This document shows, one piece after another, positions 56,735 to 64,000 of a stretch of 64,000 nt of DNA. Origin of the DNA: Cenococcum geophilum 1.58. Lineage: Eukaryota; Ascomycota; Dothideomycetes; Gloniales; Gloniaceae. The number at the start of each line of letters is the position of its first letter. The first letter of the stretch is position 1. The stretch spans positions 436,604 to 500,603 of the forward strand of contig KV748263.1 in NCBI GenBank assembly GCA_001692895.1, in the 5' to 3' direction. The notes beneath the pieces were generated by a model. That model was not told the origin of the DNA. It worked only from the letters and a program-made list of their open reading frames with translations, and did not search any database. The position numbers and the translations under genes were made by a program.

Positions 56735-57772
56735 CTAACGCTTGTTCATCACCGCAGCCGCCTTGGGTAGCTCTTTGACGCCACGAACCGGAGTGACTCG
56801 GAGGAGCTCCTTTGCATACGCAGCCGCGGTTGCTGCTGCGTAATTTTGCCAACGCTTGTTCTTGTGTGAATCAGCGTAATCACAGATACCTCGGATGACA
56901 AGGCATGGGAAATCGTTCATTAATCCAGCCGCTTCCATTTCGAAACAGAGACAATCCTTTCCTAGGATATTTCTGGTTTCTGCGTCTTTAATGACCTGAT
57001 TACCAGAAGCAATGGTGCCGTAGTAAATAAAAGGATCCTGACTCTTTCGAAGAGGACGTTCCACCTGCTGCTCCTGATCACATTCGTCGCATGTTTTTGC
57101 TCCTTCCTTGTGTTGATACCTTGTTTGAAATAAGCGGTCGTTATCTGAACCCTGGTGAAGATAAGATGGTCCTCCTTGATGGGGTTCAACCATGAAAGGG
57201 TTGTTCTCCTCCATTTCTCTTAAAATATTTGGCACATCACTTGGCTTCCTGATATGCTTCGTCTTAATCTTGTTTACCGCATTGAGAAGGACCCGAGGAG
57301 GAGGGTTCAAATAACCTTGGGGTTCAAACACACCTCCAGCAGTTGTCTTTCCGAAATCATACTGTTTTACGCCGCCGAACATGCCACTTGGTGTGCTCAC
57401 GACAATATCCCCCAGTCGGATATCGTGACCGCTTTCCAAGTTCGGAATCCCTCCGCCAATTCCCACCATTAGGCCGATTCGGATCGACTTGAACGTGGAT
57501 AGCATTTGACTTGCGGCTATTGCAGCAGCTGTGGGCCCATATGTTTCTGGGAGACTGGCAATGACAACATTATGCCCCCAAATGGAACCCAAGGTGTATA
57601 TGTTGTTGTCATTTTCATGCTGCCATTGCAGTTCGTCGTACTCCACATCCAGCATTGCTTCAGCAGCAGCACGCTCGAGCGCAAGGGCAGTAACCCAACC
57701 AACGGTATACTCATCATTGTCTAAAGCGGGGGCCTGGGGGAGCTCGTAGGAGTCATGTTGTTTGAGCGCCAT
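56735..57772 (-). CDS. nucleoside phosphorylase (PNP_UDP) N-terminal domain of the same NLR-like gene
   Basis: ATG at 57772 (MALKQHDSYELPQ); the frame extends to 57850 only by a TTG. Motifs: YTVGWVTALALERAAAEAML, VVIASLPETYGPTAAAIAA, LMVGIGGGIPNLESGHDIRL, GDIVVSTPSGMFGGVKQYDF, then LCFEMEAAGLMNDFPCLVIR and GICDYADSHKNKRWQNYAA. The phosphorylase active-site landmarks (GIGGG, EMEAAG, CDYAD) are all present. In fungi this domain is a common N-terminal module of NACHT proteins. The frame closes at 56735; a link to the NACHT part needs one or more introns in 56491-56734, where QEIDVKLTQMERVF may be a small exon. A separate PNP gene is the alternative. Confidence 0.8.
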   Translation of the reverse strand: MALKQHDSYELPQAPALDNDEYTVGWVTALALERAAAEAMLDVEYDELQWQHENDNNIYTLGSIWGHNVVIASLPETYGPTAAAIAASQMLSTFKSIRIGLMVGIGGGIPNLESGHDIRLGDIVVSTPSGMFGGVKQYDFGKTTAGGVFEPQGYLNPPPRVLLNAVNKIKTKHIRKPSDVPNILREMEENNPFMVEPHQGGPSYLHQGSDNDRLFQTRYQHKEGAKTCDECDQEQQVERPLRKSQDPFIYYGTIASGNQVIKDAETRNILGKDCLCFEMEAAGLMNDFPCLVIRGICDYADSHKNKRWQNYAAATAAAYAKELLRVTPVRGVKELPKAAAVMNKR

Positions 57773-58982
57773 TGGCAAGATCGGACCGAAAGACTGGAGG
57801 TAAGGGGACGGCTTAGATATCGTAGAAACGGCTAAGATATGACTCAGCAAGGCGACTACATAATAGGCTTTCTTTTAAAAATACCTTAGAACATGCTAAC
57901 TTATATCTGCACCTTTGCTGGGGCATTTAGGATGTGGGAGATATTTCTTATAGCTGGAGGAATCTGACAGCATAGCAAGGCTAGCATTTGGCTTGGCGAG
58001 GCAGCTGAGAATATGCGCCCGGTGGCAAGCGCTATCGTTGGGCAAGCTGTGTTCCGAGTTCGTGGCTGGTTCATTACTCAGTTGAACGAATCGAAATTAC
58101 AACTTGTATATCTGATATGCGATATAAAAGAAAGTCTTTACGACGAAGTTTGGAGCCGCTCAACACTGGCGATCTATCTACAGAGATCAAAGTTTATCAC
58201 GTAAAAGAGCCGGATATTGGTGGGAAAAGGCAAGACCCTGCAGCATCAACGCTAAGAGCTATTTTGCTCGACCCCGTCATTAATACACACTCCTGTTGCG
58301 AGCTGAATAATGTCAATTGATATATAACGAACCATTTCCGCTCAAAGGCCTACTTCCTAACCAGCACTTAACGAAGTAAGATACCAAAATTCTTTTTGAA
58401 CAATTCTATTCTCTGAACAAACTTTGCGGAAGATGAGCCCACCCGCCGGCGCGTTAGCAAAACAAGTCAGGCAAGCCAGTAACAGTCGCTGGGTCTCAGT
58501 TGTTATCCAAGCGGAAGCAGACTTGATTGATGCTCATTTGAGGCACGGCGATAAGATTGGTACATGTCGCTCCCAGCTATTTATTGCGGGTGTGTCTAAT
58601 TAGCATGTCTATGCCAGTCACCTCCCAGTGACGAGGTCAAGTTCCGATCGACAGCAAACGAGTGGACGAGATCACCAAGGATGACGCGAGAGAATTGCAA
58701 TCAGAGAAGGTGGAACTTCTAATGGCTTTTGTTCATGTAATCGATACTGACGAAATTGCAAGACTCGTGCTTTAGGCACTCCCCCGAGAGCTGGCTTACT
58801 TGCATCACGGATCGGAATGAGAGAAGTTCTACTGGATATATGCACGTGACCTCGTTGTCCACCCAACCGAGTTCGTAAACAAACCACAGGCTTCAAGTCT
58901 ACTTCACGTATCCTTTGTACACCACATTTTTCTTCTGGAATTGACGAAAGACTCAGGCAATCGAGCCTGTTAATAACTTCAC
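57773..58982. other. promoter region and gene-poor spacer, one weak candidate frame
   Basis: Between divergent genes (57772 minus and 58983 plus). Around 58640-58776 a plus-strand stretch reads VPIDSKRVDEITKDDAREL and SEKVELLMAFVHVIDTDEIA before a TAG, and 58433 offers an ATG with MSPPAGALAKQVRQ. I could not join them in frame with a clean splice, so a gene fragment is possible but unproven. Confidence 0.35.
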
Positions 58983-61186
58983 ATGGCTCGTCTGCGTAAA
59001 GTGATTCCCTCTGACACTGAAGACAGTGGCGACAGCCTCCCAGATCTTGAGGTTATTCTATCCAAGCACAAGACTCGGAATACGGGCCAAACAGCCAAAT
59101 CTACAGAATCCAATGGATCGGTTGCAAAAAATACAAGTCGGAAGGGAAACGAGAGCTCTCTGAGAGGTAATACGCAAAAATTGAAAGAAGTCCATGGCTC
59201 TGGAGACCGGGAGCGTGCGTTAGCATGTTCCATGCCAAAGGCGCAGGCGGCGGACAAGCCTGCGAAGAAAAAGAGGGTGTTGAAACCTATGGCATGGGAT
59301 GCTACGCTACTGCAGAAAATGCCGGCTTCTGATTCATGGGATGCTACGCTACTGCAGAAAATGCCGGCTTCTGAATTATTTATGCCGGAAAAACCGAAGC
59401 GGACTTGGAAGGACGCAAATGCTTCTGTTTCTACAGGATTGTTGGCAAGGATTCCGGCAAAGATAGCTCCAGCGGATAGAAATAGGAGGGAAGAATTGGA
59501 AGAGGAAGAAGACGTGGAAGAGAGCTTATGGTGTGGCTCTGATGTAACAGCGAGGGAGGAATCAGATGCAATGGTCCAGAATAGTGACAAGAAAGAGACA
59601 AGGCGACAGGATTCTGGAACCACACGCTCTAGTTTACAGTCTGAGAAGGATACAGAGCCAAGATTGAAAGAACATGAACAATATTCAAGATCAGCTTCTC
59701 GGCCAATCCAAGATGTTATAGATTTGACAACCACACCTGAACGTATAAAATCGTTCAAACCTCTCAAAAAAATTGTTGGATCTGCTGTACCTCCAAATAT
59801 CGCTCGTCCTTGCAGCTCTTCAGGCAACGGTCACCAGGCTATTCATCAGTAGTAAGTATCTAATTATTAATTTAGAACTATATCATCCTATCGGTCCCAT
59901 CTAACAGCCTCAGCTCTCCGACCCGCAGCCGCTCCCCTCGCAAAGCCCGGCCAACAGCCCGCCCCAGCACCCCACCGCCACCACCGGGCAGCCCCTCCAA
60001 ATCTCGTCTCATATCCCCCCTAAAATCAAAGCGCATTCCATCCCCGCCTTCCCTCCGTCCTAGCCTTGATGCCTTTTGGAGCGCCGACGTAGTCAACGCC
60101 TGGAATGACACCTACTCGCCCGCAAAAGGGCTCGCCTCTCCGAAAAAATCAAGGTCAAGGCCAAAAGCATACCCCTACGACTCCGACTCCGACTCCTTCC
60201 CCTCCCTAACCTCCTCACCACGAAAAAGCTCTACGAAACGCACGGCGGGCGACCCCACCGCAACCCAGGTCCGTGCAACACGGAAAGCTTTCGCAGCACG
60301 GAAGCATGAGCTGGCTGAGTCCTTCCTGTGCGAGCTAGATGAGACGATAGCGGGAGGCAAGATAGGCGAGCTGGCGGCGCCATGCGGCGGCGTGAAGATT
60401 TTGTGGAGCAAGAAGCTGAACTCCACCGCCGGGCGAGCAAACTGGCGGCGAGAAACGGTACGGATGCGCGGAGAAGACGGGAAGGTGGTGACGCTGTATC
60501 GGCACCATGCGTCGATCGAGTTGGCTGAGAAGGTCATTGATGATGAAGGTAAAATGCCCTCTACCCTCCCCTTAGCCAGAACAGCTTATCCCCACCTGTT
60601 CACCTTTACTAATGTACTCTTTTGCTTAATGGTAGATCGCCTCCTCAATGTGCTCGCGCATGAATACTGCCACCTAACCACCTTCATGATCTCGAACATG
60701 CGAACGAACCCGCACGGCGCCGAGTTCAAGTCCTGGGCCACCAAAGTCTCGCGCGCCTTTGCCGCTCGCGGCGTTACTGTCACGACAAAACACTCCTATG
60801 ACATCGCCTATAAATACGTCTGGGAGTGCGTTGGTTGCGGCCACGAGTTTAAGCGCCATAGCAAGTCGGTGGATCCGACACGGCATACTTGCGGCAAGTG
60901 TAAGGGTACATTGGTGCAGACGCAGCCGCCGCTTAGGAAGGGGAAAGGGGGTGAGGGGAAGGGCGAGTATCAGGGCTTTGTGAAGGAGAATTTCCAGAAA
61001 GTGAAGAAGAGGTTGGAAGAGAGGGGGGAGGAGGCAGGCATGGGAAAAGTAATGGAGGCGCTAGGGAAGGAATACAGGGAACTGAAAGATAGGGTGAAGA
61101 TGGATGCGGGCATCAAAAGTAGTCCGGCGCTTCAGGAAGTCGAACTCGCGTTCAAAGGACTAAAAGTGGGAGAGACGGATGTGTGA
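58983..61186 (+). CDS. SprT-family metalloprotease (GCNA/ACRC-like)
   Basis: Exons 58983-59851, 59908-60548 and 60636-61186 give 686 aa. The first half is disordered and charged (MARLRKVIPSDTEDSGDSLP, acidic EELEEEEDVEE, then VIDLTTTPE, which resembles a SUMO-interacting motif). The SprT domain is C-terminal: KILWSKKLNSTAGRANWRRE, IELAEKVIDDE, then VLAHEYCHLTTFMISNM with the HExxH zinc site (HEYCH), and a zinc-ribbon end (WECVGCGHEF and HTCGKCKGTL). Relatives such as GCNA and Spartan cut DNA-protein crosslinks in the nucleus; that role is inferred. A 14-residue unit (WDATLLQKMPASDS) is duplicated in tandem at 59293-59376. The second intron is in frame, so retention would insert 29 residues. 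Confidence 0.85.
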
Positions 61187-61461
61187 GGGATAAACCAGTG
61201 AATACATGCTAGATACGCTATAGAACAAGTACATGTAGGACAGCCCGAAGGAAATCAGGGGTGAGATACACAAACAAAATGAAAATTGTACCAACTGCTA
61301 CATATAGGGTGTCTAAACACTAAACCAACATCCCTCCCAAACCTTCTTACCTCGGGCACTCCGTTCTCGTTCATTCTCTCGTCCACAGACTTGATCCCCG
61401 GAAGCACTTGAAGTACTTGACTATCTCCTCCTTCAGATTCTCGACCTGCGATTACATTTGT

Positions 61462-64000
61462 CTACGATGCATGTTGCTTGGCCATCGTGTTGAGTGCGCT
61501 ACCGTTCTTGAACCATTCAATCTGGCCCTCGTTGAATGTGTGCACCAGCTTAATATCATAAGGCTTGCTGCCATCAGCAGGATGAACCTTGAGGGTCATT
61601 GGTTCGCCGACTGCAAGCTCAGTGCACATAAGATCGACCTTGTCCTCTGGCTGGATCTTGTCATAGTCGGCAGGATCAGCAAATGTAAGAGGAAGCATAC
61701 CCTGCTTCTTCAAATTTGTCTCGTGCTGTAGATAGCATGTTAGATTTTTCGTTTTTAAGCAGGATAATGAAGGCTACTTACGATACGGGCAAAAGATCGC
61801 GTAATGATAGCAAGACCGCCGAGATGCCTTGGCTCTAATGCAGCGTGCTCACGGGAACTGCCCTCGCCGTAGTTCCAATCACCAACGACGACCCATTTAA
61901 TGCCGTGCTTCTTGTAGTCACGAGCAACAGCAGGGACGGCATCATACTCTCCGGTCAACATATTCTTAATCTTGTTAGCTTCACCGTTCTCCGAGTTGGT
62001 GGCACCGATCAGCATGTTGTTGGAGATGTTGTCGAGATGGCCGCGGTACTTCAACCAGGGACCAGCCACTAAATTAACGTTAGCATTCATCTTTTGCAAC
62101 ATATATAGGTAGGCTCCTTACTTGAGATATGATCAGTCGTGGTCTTGCCCTGAGCCTTGATTAGGATTGGGATATCCAAGGCGTCCTTTCCATCCCAAGG
62201 TTTGAATGGCTCGAGGATCTGAAGACGATCAGATATTGGCGAAACGGCAACAGAAACGGAAACGCGGTCCTCTGGAGGGGCCTGGTAGGTGTCGCGTCCT
62301 GGGTCGAATCCATTGGCGGGTAGACCTTCACCAGTCGGTGGCTTGAGCTTGAATTCTTTGCCATTCTTGTCCTTGAGGGAATCCGTCAATGGGTTGAAGT
62401 TAAGAGTACCAGCAATAGTCATGGCAACAACAAGATCCGGCGAGGTGACAAAAGCGTGAGTAGCGGGGTTAGCATCGTTACGACCAGTGAAGTTTCGGTT
62501 GTAAGAGGAGATGATAGAGTTTGGCTCGCCCTTCTTGACATCCTTGCGGTCCCATTGGCCAATGCAAGGACCGCAGGCATTCGCAAGAACCATACCACCA
62601 AACTCTTCGAAGGTCTTCAGCTGGCCATCACGCTCAATGGTAGCGCGGATCTGCTCAGATCCAGGAGTGACAGTGAACAGAGACTTAGCCTTAATACCAT
62701 GGCTCATGGCATCCTCGGCGATTGAAGCGGCGCGGGACATATCCTCATAAGAGGAGTTAGTGCATGAGCCGATCAAACCAACCTTAAGCTCTTCCGGCCA
62801 CTTGTTTGTCTTGACAGCTTCTTTGAACTTGCTGATTGGAGTAGCAAGGTCAGGTGTGAATGGCCCATTGATGTGGGGCTCGAGCTCAGAGAGGTTAATC
62901 TCGATGAGTTGGTCGTACTCAGCGCCCTCATCCTCGTGGAGCTCTGCAGCGTATTCTCGTGCGAAGTCACCGATCGCCTGACGTTTTGTAGCCTTCAGGT
63001 AGTCATACATGCGGTCGTTGAAGGGGAAAAGGGATGTGGTGGCGCCCATTTCAGCGCCCATGTTGCAGATAGTACCCATACCCGTGCAAGAGAGATTTTC
63101 GGTGCCAGGGCCATGATATTCGACGATGGCACCAGTTCCACCCTTGACAGTAAGGATTCCGGCAACCTTGAGGATGATATCTAAAGGGTTTGTTAGTTTT
63201 GAGCTTTATGTAGGGAGACCTTAGGCGTAAAGTGGGGGCCACCGGAAGCTGTTTATTGCCCGCAGACCACCGTCCAGACAGCTTCTAGAGAGAGAAATGT
63301 TGAAGAACCAACCTTTGGGAGCAGTCCAGCCAGACATCTGACCAGTCAATTTAACACCAATAACCTTGGGGGCCTTCAATTCCCATGGAAGATTTGCCAT
63401 GACGTCAACAGCATCAGCTCCACCAACACCAATGGCAGCCATACCAAGACCGCCGGCATTGGGAGTGTGAGAGTCTGTTCCAATCATGAGAGCACCGGGG
63501 AAGGCATAGTTTTCAAGGATAATCTGATGAATGATACCAGAGCCCGGCCGCCAGAAACCAATGTTATATTTGGCGCAAGACGTTGACAGGAAGTCGTAAA
63601 CTTCTTTGTTGATATCGTTCGCCCGCGCCAAATCCTTCTCGCCGCCTAATTGGGCCTCAATGAGATGGTCACAGTGTACGGTTGTGGGTGTGGCGACGGA
63701 GGGCATGCCTGCGGACATGAACTGGAGAATAGCCATCTGGGCCGTTGCATCTTGACAAGCAACACGATCCGGTCGAAGCTTGAGGTAGCTCTTGCCACGC
63801 TCAATTTCCTGGCCATGAGGGTCATCTAAATGAGAATAAAGGATTTTCTCTGCGTAGGTCAGAGGTCGGTTTAGCCTTGCGCGAACAATGTTCAGGTTCT
63901 CGTTCATCTTCTTGTAGTTGATGTAATGGCCCTTCTCCCAATTGGTCATCTCGACCTTGCGGGAGAGCGGGGCATCGCTGACCGTAGCCAAAGCACGCCT
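61462..64000 (-). CDS. ACO1: aconitate hydratase, mitochondrial (5' end outside window)
   Basis: Exons, right to left: 64000-63313 (partial), 63180-62122, 62068-61782 and 61725-61462. The enzyme interconverts citrate and isocitrate in the TCA cycle. Iron-sulphur ligands are visible: GSCTNSS and [10 protein letters not shown]. Other hallmarks are [33 protein letters not shown] near the second exon start, and [20 protein letters not shown] in the swivelling domain. The C-terminus is NTMAKQHAS. The right edge reads [11 protein letters not shown]; codon 63991-63989 is TTG, not ATG, so the true start and the mitochondrial targeting peptide lie beyond 64000. No damage seen. Confidence 0.95.

Noticed and set aside
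57773..57850. Longer N-terminus for the PNP domain
   Set aside because: The codon at 57850-57848 is TTG; the first ATG in frame is at 57772.
58433..58776. Possible small two-exon gene between the NLR-like and SprT genes
   Set aside because: The two coding-looking pieces cannot be joined in frame with a normal splice; kept only as a note in the spacer entry.
58979..59827. Long antisense open frame (282 codons) on the minus strand
   Set aside because: It lies entirely opposite the first exon of the SprT-type gene, and its Ser/Leu-rich composition is what the complement of a charged disordered exon gives. No domain.

Overview
The window is nuclear DNA from a filamentous ascomycete (Pezizomycotina; a leotiomycete-like fungus would fit, but I cannot fix the genus). 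The evidence is short introns (about 40-190 nt) with fungal splice sites, ascomycete housekeeping orthologues, a fungal NLR-like gene, and a transposon block with C:G to T:A decay typical of RIP (repeat-induced point mutation). Scattered N calls and an indel-ridden repeat show this is draft sequence.

Layout. 1-707 is the 3' end of a gene resembling SAGA subunit Spt7. 2404-26017 is one 23.6-kb insertion into an unidentified gene whose halves lie at 2177-2411 and 26010-26310. It is a set of five nested elements: a hAT DNA transposon (2412-26009), split by Copia element A (minus strand, 3745-24120), which is itself split twice, by a Ty3/Gypsy element (4831-13360) and by Copia element B (16966-23232). 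The Gypsy element carries a 443-bp terminal-repeat miniature element (11183-11625). Each level has a readable target-site duplication. All large elements are full of stops; the miniature element is much less mutated.

26018-31172 is decayed gene space: a pseudogene of a fungal neutral amino acid transporter, a 59-bp duplication taken from it, and a small F-box-like gene.

31683-49550 is a compact housekeeping block: CCT7 chaperonin subunit, FBXO9/Hrt3-type F-box protein, Mtm1-type mitochondrial carrier, ELYS-like nucleoporin, Spt10-like acetyltransferase with an integrase-type zinc finger, ureidoglycolate lyase, COG5 and the SAM-domain RNA-binding protein Vts1. The genes serve unrelated pathways; there is no sign of a metabolic cluster.

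50639-57772 is dynamic again: a GH16 glucanase pseudogene, a solo LTR related to Copia A, and a minus-strand PNP-NACHT-ankyrin gene (a fungal NLR-like architecture) with nearly identical ankyrin units and a broken repeat tract. 58983-61186 is a SprT-type metalloprotease, and 61462-64000 is most of mitochondrial aconitase, running off the right edge.

Most notable: the five-level nest with all junctions intact, the miniature element with a tRNA T-arm-like motif, RIP-type nonsense changes in neighbouring non-transposon genes, and the damaged NLR-like gene. Exon boundaries were placed by eye from splice sites and reading frame; the exon lengths of CCT7, Mtm1, ELYS, Spt10, Vts1, both F-box genes and SprT each sum to a multiple of three.
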